From contig OW203736.1 in the NCBI GenBank assembly GCA_934045075.1, positions 8,695,109 to 8,759,108 on the forward strand: a DNA stretch of 64,000 bases, in the 5' to 3' direction. The stretch comes from Yponomeuta sedellus (Eukaryota; Arthropoda; Insecta; Lepidoptera; Yponomeutidae). The notes below the pieces were generated by a model. It worked only from the letters and a program-made list of their open reading frames with translations, did not search any database and had not been told where the DNA came from. Positions 1 through 9,105 of the stretch are shown one piece after another. The position numbers and the translations under genes were made by a program. Each line of letters opens with the position of its first letter. Position 1 is the first letter of the stretch.

Positions 1-2
1 AT

Positions 3-239
3 ACATTAGTATGCTCACACCATCTTTCTCTGTCCCGCTTATCTTATATTGCTAAAGTTAAAGGCAAATCAGATTTAATGCTTGCATGTAGTATGCACTT
101 TACTCAGTTACGTTATAAGCTATTTTTCTATGGCCGCATAATAGTTGATGGGAATGCGTTGTTTACACCATTGAATATAACTTCTTCTTGGCACTACAAA
201 CTTGCTTCTTATTTAATTAGTCATGGCTGGAACAAATAA
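3..239 (+). CDS. Possible C-terminal part of LINE ORF1
   Basis: A frame is open from the window edge to a TAA at 237-239 and overlaps the start of the endonuclease ORF (ATG at 223) by 17 bases. Overlap of ORF1 and ORF2 is usual in this LINE superfamily. The visible 78 codons include the segment SMHFTQLRYKLFFYG. I do not recognise a domain: zinc knuckles, if present, would lie upstream. It could also be a chance open frame. Confidence 0.35.
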   Translation, partial: TLVCSHHLSLSRLSYIAKVKGKSDLMLACSMHFTQLRYKLFFYGRIIVDGNALFTPLNITSSWHYKLASYLISHGWNK

Positions 240-1509
240 GTTACTAAAAATATATTATCAGAATGTGAGGGGACTGCGAACTAAGTGCTCAGACCTATAC
301 AACAATATCCTTTCTAATGACTACGATCTGTTATTATTTACCGAAACTTGGCTTCAGCCTGATATTTTTAACAGCGAACTGTGCGACGCTAGGTACGATG
401 TGTTCCGTTGTGACCGGGACCTACTTATCAGCGGTAAGAAAACCGGCGGGGGAGTTATGGTATGCAGCAAACGCGAATTAGGTTTGACGTCCGTACCTGA
501 ATTACTTTGTACACCACCAAATGAATACATTTGTTTGACTGTACCGGCACAGGCGCTTAGCTCCACACGCGACCTACACATTGTACTCACGTACATACCA
601 CCAGGCCTTGGAAATGGTTTTTGCGCGCGGCTGGAAGTAATAGAACAATTTATGTCCCGGCTCATAAACTTGTATCCTGATGATAACTACCTACTGGTTG
701 GTGATTTTAATCTTTCATGTGTTCTATGGCGTGATACCGACTATGTATTGTTACATCAAGGATCAATTGAAACACAGAATGCCGCTGTCAAGTTAATCGA
801 AGGTTTGGGGTTTCTGGGCCTCTTACAATACAATAAAACCTTAAATATAAATAATAAGACATTGGATCTATCCTATAGCAACTTACCCTTACACGTAAAT
901 AAATGTGACCTCCCTTTACTCTCGGAGGACTCTCATCACCCTGCATTGAGTATTAGTATTTTGGACATTAATTTTATACCACTTACTGAGCATTGTGAAC
1001 CCAAATATAATTTTATTAAAGGAAATTATGTAGAAATAAACGCATATTTATCATCAATTGACTGGACGTCTCTGCTGTCGGGAGGGTCAGTCGACGAAAA
1101 GATTCACATATTATATGATGCAATCTATAACAGTTTTGATCTATTTATACCTAAAGCCAAACCAAAAAATAGCCTTTATCCCTCTTGGTACAGTTCATCG
1201 TTAATTAAAATAATAAAAGAAAAAATTAAGCTACACAAAAAGTGGAAAAAATATAATAATATCCGTGATTACAATGAGTTCTCTCTTTTGCGTGCTAGGC
1301 AACATCGAGTTCAAACCAAATGTTTTGACAGATTCACTAAGCGCGCAGAAGAGGGAATTCGCAGATCACCGAAAACTTTTTGGAGATACGTAAAATCTAA
1401 AAGAGGTACGTCAAATTATCCGAAGCAGTTTACTTTTGAAAACGAAACATATACTAATGGAACTGAAATCTGTGAAGCTTTTAATATTTTTTTTCCAGAA
1501 AATGTTTAA
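223..1509 (+). CDS. LINE ORF2, endonuclease part
   Basis: This is the apurinic-type endonuclease that nicks target DNA to prime reverse transcription. Visible motifs are the N-terminal YYQNVRGLRTK, the LFTETWL segment with the catalytic Glu, YIPPG, LVGDFNLS, and EDSHHP in place of the usual SDH. The first ATG with a full domain behind it is at 223. After about residue 310 comes the linker rich in Lys and Trp (LHKKWKKY, SPKTFWRYVKS) that precedes RT in this superfamily. The frame ends early at 1507-1509, just after an eight-T run at 1487-1494. The RT continues in another frame, so a slippage-type indel is likely. Confidence 0.85.
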   Translation: MAGTNKLLKIYYQNVRGLRTKCSDLYNNILSNDYDLLLFTETWLQPDIFNSELCDARYDVFRCDRDLLISGKKTGGGVMVCSKRELGLTSVPELLCTPPNEYICLTVPAQALSSTRDLHIVLTYIPPGLGNGFCARLEVIEQFMSRLINLYPDDNYLLVGDFNLSCVLWRDTDYVLLHQGSIETQNAAVKLIEGLGFLGLLQYNKTLNINNKTLDLSYSNLPLHVNKCDLPLLSEDSHHPALSISILDINFIPLTEHCEPKYNFIKGNYVEINAYLSSIDWTSLLSGGSVDEKIHILYDAIYNSFDLFIPKAKPKNSLYPSWYSSSLIKIIKEKIKLHKKWKKYNNIRDYNEFSLLRARQHRVQTKCFDRFTKRAEEGIRRSPKTFWRYVKSKRGTSNYPKQFTFENETYTNGTEICEAFNIFFPENV

Positions 1510-3130
1510 TCCACTTGCTGGCCCTGCCGACAGCATAAACATAAATGTTCCCTCTGAGCAGGACGAAACTCGCAGTTCATCTAGCATTTCTAGTATAACC
1601 TTAGCAGAGAGGTCAATCTACGATGCACTACGACTACTCGATAAATCCAAAGGTCCGGGTTGCGACGGGATACATCCTATCTACATATCAAGCTGTTCGA
1701 AGTCCCTAGCTTTTCCTTTAACCATTATCTTTAACGAATCTTTACGGTTAGGTATATTCCCTACAATTTGGAAAAAAGCTTATATAACTCCCATCCATAA
1801 AAAAGGCACAAAATCGTTAATAGTAAATTACCGTCCTATCTCTAAATTAAATATATTAAGTAAAATATTTGAAAAGCTAGTTTATAACAATATATATCCT
1901 ATTATAACAGCATCTATATCTGATAAGCAACACGGCTTTCTTAGAGGACGCTCAACAACTTCCAACCTGGCGTGCTATTCGGAATATGTGTTGAGAAATA
2001 TGGAGCATGGAGGACAGGTGGACGTGGTCTACACGGACTTCGAAAAGGCCTTCGACCGTGTGGACCACGTTCTACTTCTAGCAAAATTACAAAAGCTAGG
2101 AATTCACGGGGATCTTTTGCGGTGGGTAAGTTCTTATCTTTCCAAAAGGTCGCAGGCTGTTGTGATGGGAGGCTATAGATCAGATTTCATTAATATATCC
2201 TCCGGTGTGCCCCAGGGCTCACATGTGGGTCCTCTCTTCTACAACGCCTATATTTATGATATATACACTTGTTTTGAAAATTCTCATCACCTTCTTTATG
2301 CTGATGACAAAAAGATATTTATGAAAGTAAGATCCATAATTGACTGTGAAATGTTACAAAATGACTTAAATAATCTCCAAACATACTACGATAATAATAA
2401 AATCACAGTCAGTGTTGGGAAATGTCAGTGTATAAGTTTCACAAGAAAAAAAAACTCTTCAATTTATCCTTATAATTTCAACGGCGTCCTAGTGGAGAGG
2501 GTTGACATAGTTAGAGACTTAGGAGTGCTCTTCGACTCTAAAATGCTCTTTTCACACCACATTGACACAATTGTACTTAGAGCTTACCGTAGCCTCGGTT
2601 TTGTTATAAGAGTATGCAAAGAATTCAGAAACCCTAACAGTTTAAAGGTGGTCTATTATGCTTATGTACGTAGCATACTTGAGTATGCAAGTTCCATCTG
2701 GTCACCTTGTTACAAGACCTACATTGATAAAATTGAAAGAATTCAAAAACTTTTTTTGAATCACCTGAATTATAGAGAAAAAACTAAATTTAATTCATAT
2801 ATAGAAAGCTGCCGACACTACGGCTTGCTAACCCTAGAGGAAAGGCGAATAGTTAATGACATGTGCCTTCTGTTCGATGTGGTGCGCGCGCGCATGGACT
2901 GCCCCGAGCTGCTCGCCGGCGTGGGACTGTGGGTGCCGCCGCGGCGCACGCGGCACACACAGTCTCACCTCTTCAGTATTCCCCAGCACTCAACCAACTA
3001 TGTTCAGAATGCGGTCCTTACCCGCATTCCTAAAACTTATAATAAACATTTTTGCGATGTTGACATATTCACAGGATCTAAATGGTCGTTTAAAAATGAA
3101 ATAGTTGATATACTAGTAGATGGAAACTAA
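1490..3130 (+). CDS. LINE ORF2, reverse transcriptase part
   Basis: Reverse transcriptase continuing from the endonuclease after the T-run frameshift. Visible RT blocks are KGPGCDGIHP, YRPISKLNILSKIFEKLV, QHGFLRGRSTTSNL, VVYTDFEKAFDRVDH (first catalytic Asp), SGVPQGSHVGPLFYNAYI and LLYADDKKIF (the YADD box). The C-terminal region has SILEYASSIWSP and IERIQKLFLNHL, typical of Jockey/CR1-type RTs. An open frame begins upstream at 1436, but real coding starts at the shift. A GC-rich stretch near 2880-2950 stands out from the AT-rich rest. The C-terminus resembles that of the LINE at 36391-39197, so the two are probably related families. Confidence 0.85.
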   Translation, partial: FFQKMFNPLAGPADSININVPSEQDETRSSSSISSITLAERSIYDALRLLDKSKGPGCDGIHPIYISSCSKSLAFPLTIIFNESLRLGIFPTIWKKAYITPIHKKGTKSLIVNYRPISKLNILSKIFEKLVYNNIYPIITASISDKQHGFLRGRSTTSNLACYSEYVLRNMEHGGQVDVVYTDFEKAFDRVDHVLLLAKLQKLGIHGDLLRWVSSYLSKRSQAVVMGGYRSDFINISSGVPQGSHVGPLFYNAYIYDIYTCFENSHHLLYADDKKIFMKVRSIIDCEMLQNDLNNLQTYYDNNKITVSVGKCQCISFTRKKNSSIYPYNFNGVLVERVDIVRDLGVLFDSKMLFSHHIDTIVLRAYRSLGFVIRVCKEFRNPNSLKVVYYAYVRSILEYASSIWSPCYKTYIDKIERIQKLFLNHLNYREKTKFNSYIESCRHYGLLTLEERRIVNDMCLLFDVVRARMDCPELLAGVGLWVPPRRTRHTQSHLFSIPQHSTNYVQNAVLTRIPKTYNKHFCDVDIFTGSKWSFKNEIVDILVDGN

Positions 3131-3606
3131 TTTTATAGTGTAATGCAAAAAAAAATGATTCCATTACTCTTACTTACCAGTAGTACTTACTATATACTAA
3201 GTATATACTCGAACACTATACGTAAATACAATCTAACATAACTACTTACCCAAACCCTTATTTACATTATATATTACACTGTTTTTGTGTAACAAAAATA
3301 TCACTCTGGTATGAGTGCTTAGATAAGTATGATATTGATGTAAAGAAAGAAAAAAGACTAAGATGAAAAAGCTAAACAAAACTGTAGCACACCTTAAATA
3401 TTATGTATTTACAAACCGAATAACGCTTTATTACGTACATTGTTAAATAAGTTTGAATTTAGAATTTTGTAATAATTTAACCCACTTTGTAAATATGTGG
3501 AAGCCTATTATTGGCTTTAAAAAACTGTTACTGCACTAGTTTAAGAACTCACTGTTATTTAAGCTGTTGGTTTCCCAAATAAACTTAAAATAAAATAAAA
3601 TAAATA
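3131..3606 (+). other. 3' UTR and tail of the first LINE
   Basis: This AT-rich, non-coding stretch ends in AATAAA followed by an AAATA-type simple repeat, the normal 3' end of such LINEs. No other feature is seen in it. Confidence 0.6.
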
Positions 3607-3820
3607 CAGTCACACTTCTAGCAAGGGGGTCTCATGCACTTAAGCACTGGTTCCCATGCTACCGGTATGTTCCAACCACGATCTCTATTAAAATTTGGAT
3701 GCCGGCGGATCTCTATTGCCTCACGTATCATTCTAGGGAAGAAACGGTCTTCTCGGGCTAGAACTTTAACTTTATCGAAATGTATAAAGTGGTTGGTACC
3801 GCTAAGTGTATGCTCGCTGA
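3606..3820 (-). repeat. Inverted copy of the Penelope 3' coding end
   Basis: Its reverse complement matches 6404-6619, the GIY-YIG C-terminus plus the first 3' UTR bases, almost base for base. The inversion joins the upstream direct repeat at 3820/3821. Inverted 5' pieces are a known trait of Penelope insertions. The open frame that can be read here is an artefact of this copy. Confidence 0.85.
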
Positions 3821-4255
3821 TCCAAATTTTAATAGAGATCGTGGTTGGAACATACCGGTAGCATGGGAACCAGTGCTTAAGTGCATGAGACCCCCTTGCT
3901 AGAAGTGTGACTGTAGAATAAATAATAAAAAATCAATTTAATTTCAATTAATAATCGGTATCTTTAAGTTCATATAAAGTAATTAGTTTATAAATTTAAT
4001 TTTAACTTCAATTACTAATAATCAATATTGTTGACTTTATATAAAAAATAATTGGTTTGTCTATTTTGGAACGTAACTTCATAATTAACTTTTGTAATTT
4101 TTGCCGAGGGTAGTAAACTAACCGTTAATGATTTCTAAAAGACACCTGTCACCTCAGTCATCCGGGACCACGGCACCTGAAAAAGTGCCGAAACGTTGGA
4201 AAATTGTAAAAATGTAATAAACGAGCATAAATCCGTATAAAAACAGTTTTAATTA
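3821..4255 (+). repeat. Penelope upstream pseudo-LTR
   Basis: Direct copy of 6525-6959, with scattered substitutions such as CAATATTG for CAATTTTG. It begins inside the ORF C-terminus (TCCAAATTTTAATAG) and ends at AATTA, the base that also starts the ATG of the ORF. It supplies the promoter/leader in this family. A hammerhead-like core lies at 4172-4198. Confidence 0.85.
4172..4198 (+). ncRNA. Degenerate hammerhead-ribozyme-like motif
   Basis: The sequence GGCAC-CTGAAAAA-GTGCC-GAAACG shows a stem next to CTGA..A and GAAA boxes, resembling the CUGANGA/GAAA core reported in Penelope pseudo-LTRs. The box reads CTGAAAA rather than CTGANGA, so the G expected to act as general acid is missing. I could not build a convincing stem III, so activity is unlikely. 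Confidence 0.3.
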
Positions 4256-6606
4256 TGTCTACAGCTCGTGTTAACCTTGGAAAATACTATACAGACCAGT
4301 ACGGACTGGAAATCGCCAACAAAATTCGCCGTTTAGAATCTTTGAAGACCAAGCGCGCAAGAACTGTTACCAGCCTACATTTCTTGAAGAGATGCCGAGA
4401 CCACTATCTCTTACCTACGTGTGTCAAAATATCACCTAAAAAGGACATCGTGGGGAGCGCCAAGATTCTAAATAAGGCAAGTCAAAAACTGTAAGTCATA
4501 CTCATTCGGCAACGACGTCATGAACAGGCAACCGTCAGCGATCAAATTCGAGATTTGTCTAATTGGCTTCAAACACAATTGCAAGCTTTCGATTTTGCTT
4601 ACTGCATTGAAATTTTGGATAAAAGAGAGGGACACCAAATTACTAAGTGCAAAGAGAAGCAAATCAAAAAATATGAACGGCTTCAGTCGAAATCGAACGC
4701 AGCGGTACAAACCAATTTTCGGAACGCACCCGTAGCAGTTGTCAATTTATCAAAACAAGCCCTAGACGAACAAACCGAAAGGGTCCTTCAAAAAGGTCTA
4801 AATTTTGCTGTAGCACCGCGGGTTATCCCTTACGAAAAGATTATTGGCAGTATTGATGAGTGTCTGTGGAAAAACAATGTGCTAAGTGAGGATTTGGAAG
4901 GAATACGCCAGGACATCTCATCCGTTTTGCGTCGATGTAAACCTCCAAAACCCAACCTTCAACGCGATGAATACATTGCACTTAGGACCTTGCATGATAA
5001 CCCAGAACTAACGGTACTTCGAGCGGATAAGGGAAATGCCACCGTGGTTATGGATACATCAGATTACAACGCCAAAATTCAATCATTACTATCGGACGAA
5101 AGCACATACCAAAAGGTCAAACGAGATCCTACGACCCGTTTTCTTAAGAAAACCAAAGAACTTATTGAAAAACACTCCGAATGGCTTAGTCTGGATGTTA
5201 CCAACCTTCTACCAGGGACAGCAAAACCTCCTAAACTGTATGGACTACCGAAAATTCACAAGACGGGGGCTCCACTACGTCCTATTGTCAGCCAAATTGG
5301 TGCTCCTACCTACAAACTAGCCCAACACCTGACGCAAGTCCTGTCACCGCTGAGGGGGAACACTGAAGCCCACGTCAAGGATTCCTACCACTTCACTAGT
5401 CAAATTGATGACCTACATTTGACTAGTGAAGAAACAATGGTGAGTTTCGATGTTAAATCCTTGTTTACTTGTCTTCCAATACAGGATTGCATTGAGATTG
5501 TTAAGAGAAGGCTCAATGAACATGATTTGCCTGTGGAATATGCAGAGCTGTTAGATCACTGCCTAACAACTGGCTACTTGGTATGGAATGGTGAGTTTTA
5601 CATGCAGGTAGACGGGGTAGCCATGGGTTCCCCTGTTTCTCCCGTTGTAGCCGATATTTTCATGGAAGACTTCGAGGAGCGAGCCCTGCGAACTGCTCCC
5701 GTCCCACCAAGGTTCTATAAGCGATATGTCGATGACACTTTTGCTATATTACCTACTAGTGGAATAACGGCTTTCTTAGACCACCTTAACTCTATAAACA
5801 ACAAGATCCAGTTTACAATGGAGTTAGAAGCAGATTGTTCTTTAGCTTTCTTAGATGTTTTAGTCATCAGGAATCCAAATGGAACCTTAGGACATACAGT
5901 TTATAGGAAAAAGACCCACACTGATAGGTACCTAAACGGTGAGTCTCACCATCACCCGTGTCAGTTGTCTACCGTTGGAAAATCTCTGTTACAGAGGGCA
6001 CACCGAATCTGCGACAAGGACCATCTACCTGCGGAACTCCAGCATGTCAAACGAGTACTTCGTGCAAACAAGCTGCAAGTTCCGCGTGTCCGTCGCGGAG
6101 GACGTGTCAAACCGGACACAGTCGAGCGAGTTCCAGCCTACCTGCCTTTCGTGAGAGGAGTGACTGACAAAATTGGGAGTATTTTGAAACGCGCCTCAAT
6201 CAGAACCATCTACCAGCCGCCAAGAAAGATACACCAATTCATGCGAAGTGTCAAGCACAGGATTCCCTTACAAGAGGCAGGAGTATACAAGCTTGACTGT
6301 GAATGTGGTTCCTCGTACATTGGTCAAACGAAGCGTACCATAGCTGAGCGGGTGAAGGAACATATCGCTGATGTGAAACATAAGCGCTCTGGTAGATCTG
6401 CAGTCAGCGAGCATACACTTAGCGGTACCAACCACTTTATACATTTCGATAAAGTTAAAGTTCTAGCCCGAGAAGACCGTTTCTTCCCTAGAATGATACG
6501 TGAGGCAATAGAGATCCGCCGGCATCCAAATTTTAATAGAGATCGTGGTTGGAACATACCGGTAGCATGGGAACCAGTGCTTAAGTGCATGAGACCCCCT
6601 TGCTAG
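4255..6606 (+). pseudogene. Penelope RT/GIY-YIG polyprotein with one in-frame stop
   Basis: One frame of 784 codons, about the family's full length, is interrupted only by TAA at 4492-4494. After the N-terminal region, RT blocks follow: LRADKGNATVVMD, LYGLPKIHKTGAPLRPI, VSFDVKSLFTCLP, GVAMGSPVSPVVADIF and the catalytic RYVDDTFAIL. The C-terminal third holds the GIY-YIG endonuclease CECGSSYIGQTKRTIAERVKEH. The ATG at 4255 sits at the exact end of the upstream repeat. The stop lies in CTGTAAGT, which also fits a splice donor: an in-frame 48-base removal ending at CAG 4538 would delete it. That intron would be unusually short, so a point mutation is more likely. Confidence 0.85.
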
Positions 6607-6959
6607 AAGTGTGACTGTAGAATAAATAATAAAAAATCAATTTAATTTCAATTAATAATCGGTATCTTTAAGTTCATATAAAGTAATTAGTTTATAAATT
6701 TAATTTTAACTTCAATTACTAATAATCAATTTTGTTGACTTTATATAAAAAATAATTGGTTTGTCTATTTTGGAACGTAACTTCATATTTAACTTTTGTA
6801 ATTTTTGCCGAGGGTAGTAAACTAACCGTTAATGATTTCTAAAAGACACCTGTCACCTCAGTCATCCGGGACCACGGCACCTGAAAAAGTGCCGAAACGT
6901 TGGAAAATTGTAAAAATGTAATAAACGAGCATAAATCCGTATAAAAACAGTTTTAATTA
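6525..6959 (+). repeat. Penelope downstream pseudo-LTR
   Basis: Second copy of the 435 bp end sequence. It contains the last codons of the ORF, the 3' UTR and the hammerhead-like core at 6876-6902. The sequence after 6959 is unrelated (BEL/Pao), so this is the element's right end. Confidence 0.85.
6876..6902 (+). ncRNA. Second copy of the hammerhead-like motif
   Basis: Same sequence as 4172-4198, with the same missing G. The shared defect suggests it was already present in the source element rather than being later decay. Confidence 0.3.
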
Positions 6960-6985
6960 AGGTTATTCCTATCACCAAAAAAAAA

Positions 6986-7753
6986 TCAAGCACTTCTGAT
7001 ATTTTCTTCCATTCCCAATTCTTCATTGTTGATTTGCTTTAGAATTGATATGTTTTCTTCTAGTACTCTACTAGCGCCGACAAAATTAGTCCCATTATCG
7101 CTGTAGATATGTCGGGGAGCTCCTCGTCGGGCTGACATTCTGCGTAATGCCGCCAAAAATGCTGATGTGCTCATATCGGAGACCAATTCAAGGTGAATGG
7201 CTTTAGTCACCATGCAGATAAAGACCGCTACGTATCCTTTAGTTGTCTTTATACCGCGTCCCTTGTTGGCCTTGATCTCCAGGTGTCCGGTGAAGTCAAC
7301 GCCAGTGTGATGGAAGGGTCTGGAGGGATTTGTTCTTGCTTTGGGAAGGTCTCCCATAATCTGTTGATGTTTAGTTGGGCTGTGGCGTCGACATGTGACG
7401 CATTTTCGTAAACGTTTCTTTGTTGCTCCGTTTCCGCCAATTACCCAGTACTTTTGGCGCAATGTTGTTAGAGTGAGTCTTGCTCCGCCGTGGAATGTAA
7501 GTTGATGTGCGTAGTCGATTAGAAGCTCCGTGAGGTGATTATTATGTGGTATGATGATGGGATGCTTCAGTTCTTCGCTGATATTGGCATTTTCTAGCCT
7601 TCCCCCCACTCGGAGGAGACCATTTTGATCTATGAATGGTGATAGACATAAAAATTTACTTCTTGCGTCGAGTTTGCTTTGATTCTTGAGTTTTTTGATG
7701 TCTTCGTTAAACTCCACCTCTTGCACATGCTTTATTATTTTAATTTGAGCCAT
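6986..7753 (-). pseudogene. BEL/Pao integrase, C-terminally truncated
   Basis: The 255 residues contain the H2C2 zinc-binding region (HHCC-type, ending CVTCRRHSPTK) and the catalytic core start HHTGVDFTGHLEI. YSDNGTNFVGA carries the second Asp. The third catalytic residue and the DUF5641 C-terminus are absent, because the frame ends with the element at about 6986. It is continuous with the RT/RNase H frame upstream except for a small shift near 7753-7826. Confidence 0.8.
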
Positions 7754-7825
7754 TTTAATTTCGTGCAGAGTCAGATACGAAGGACATTTGCTTTGATTGC
7801 GCGTACTAAATCTTAGTATCCATGC

Positions 7826-8660
7826 TTAAATCCGTGTGAGTTTTGAGAACGAACTGTACTTCTGTAGTAGTAGTTCTATTATGCTGACGCTGATATTTTC
7901 TTCTACGGCGCATACTTGCGCTTGTTTTTGTCGCTTCATTTCTTGATCGGTGACGTAAGTAGTTTGATTTGTTTTGCTCTCAGCTGTGAAGTTTGGCAGC
8001 CAGGTGGGTCCACTCCACCAGGGTTGATGATTCTTTAACTGCACAGCCGTCATTCCGCGGCTGGCACAGTCCGCCGGGTTCTCCTCTGATTTGATATAAC
8101 GCCAACGATCTTTTGATAGAGTTTGAGTCACTTCTCGTACTCGATTTGATACGAATAGCTTCCATCTGTCCGGGTCTCCTTGGAGCCACCCCAGGGTAAC
8201 CATGGAGTCTGTCCACCCATAAGCTTTGATCTCGAAGTTGCTTAGGCATTCCATGACTTTTTTCATTAATCTAGCCAATAATAGAGTGCCGCTCAGTTCC
8301 AATCGCGGGAGTGATATCTCTTTGTTTGTAGGTACCAGCCTCGCTTTTGCCGCTACTAAGGTGACGGCCGTGTTTTGCAGAGTCTTGCAGTATATGACGC
8401 ATGCGTACGCCCTTGTAGATGCGTCACAGAAACCATGTAATTCTATGACGTCTTGCTGTTTGCTTTTTAGCCATCGAGGGATTTCGAATTGATTGATGAT
8501 ATGCAGCTCAGTTTTTATTTTCATCCATTCTTGATTGATATTTTCTGGCAACTCTTCGTCCCAGCCCAGTTGTTCCACCCACACTTGTTGGAAAAGAAGC
8601 TTCATCTTTGTTGATATTGGAGACAGCCATCCAAGTGGGTCAAACAACTTGGAGATGTTT
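7826..8660 (-). pseudogene. BEL/Pao RT C-terminal and RNase H-like (peptidase A17) region
   Basis: The frame begins in the conserved SKLFDPLGWLSPIS segment, then ELHGFCDASTRAYACVIY (RNase H-like start), LPRLELSGTLLLARLM, WTDSMVTLGWLQGDPDRWK and NPADCASRG. These are all hallmark blocks of Pao polyproteins. The frame shifts near 7826 before entering integrase. At about 8660 it meets the MADF segment, so all sequence between Gag and this point is lost. Confidence 0.8.
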
Positions 8661-8729
8661 CATGGTCGAATTTCGATCAATGGGCGACCAACTAGTCTAC
8701 TTGATTATAATAATTTGATGGGTACTTAC

Positions 8730-9080
8730 AATAGGTGCGTGGCTGTTCAGAGTCGGTACCGGTGCATTCTTGTCACTAAGAAATGATAACGCCTTATAAG
8801 CAAACCATTTCGGCAATTGAACATCTTCCCGTCCAGATCCACTCCTTTTAGATTCTTCATAAATGCGTTTTTCTCGAAAATAATGGCTGGATAAATTCTT
8901 CAGTTTTCTCTCAATTTCTGATGATGCTATGTTGAACACAGAAGCAATATCCCTAATAGCATCATTTCTTTTGTTGCGATTCTTGAAATCCATATGCCTT
9001 GGGTTCCACAATGGTTCATTTTCTTGATACTTTTCTATTAATAAAAGTACTGCACTATCATCCCAGTTAAATTCTGTCAT
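8730..9080 (-). pseudogene. MADF-domain exon fragment inside the Pao relic
   Basis: From ATG at 9080 the minus strand encodes a MADF (Myb/SANT-like) DNA-binding domain: NWDDSAVLLLIEKYQENEP, LWNPRHMDFKNRNKRNDAIRDI, then YFREKRIYEE and KWFAYKALSFL. It ends at ATT followed by GTAAGT (8729-8724), a perfect splice donor. Reading through gives only a few more codons before a stop at 8697. MADF-BESS genes are common second genes of PIF/Harbinger elements, and a matching BESS exon lies at 12158-12663. The segment replaces Pao protease/RT, so it marks a secondary insertion or recombination. Confidence 0.7.
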
Positions 9081-9105
9081 TTCGTTATTTACTTCTATGA
9101 AATTA

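Larger units (their letters stand above)
1..3606 (+). mobile_element. Jockey-superfamily non-LTR retrotransposon, 5' end outside window
   Basis: The segment carries, in order, the end of a probable ORF1, an APE-type endonuclease, a reverse transcriptase, a 3' UTR and a TAAAATAAAATAAA-type tail at about 3577-3606. This order is that of Jockey/CR1-like LINEs. The copy is complete at its 3' end, and the Penelope element starts directly after the tail. Coding is broken once, in a T-run near 1490, so the copy is probably dead but little decayed. Confidence 0.85.
3606..6959 (+). mobile_element. Penelope-like retroelement, near full length
   Basis: The element has the characteristic Penelope layout. 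A 435 bp end sequence occurs as a direct repeat at 3821-4255 and 6525-6959. A further piece (3606-3820) is an inverted copy of 6404-6619 from the ORF end, placed in front of the upstream repeat. Between the repeats lies one ORF with an RT and a GIY-YIG endonuclease. The insertion abuts the tail of the upstream LINE. The repeats differ at only a few bases by eye, so the copy is fairly young. Confidence 0.9.

Noticed and set aside
3634..3861. 75-codon open frame before the Penelope repeat
   Set aside because: It reads the antisense of the inverted Penelope C-terminus; the same translation appears antisense at 6324-6590.
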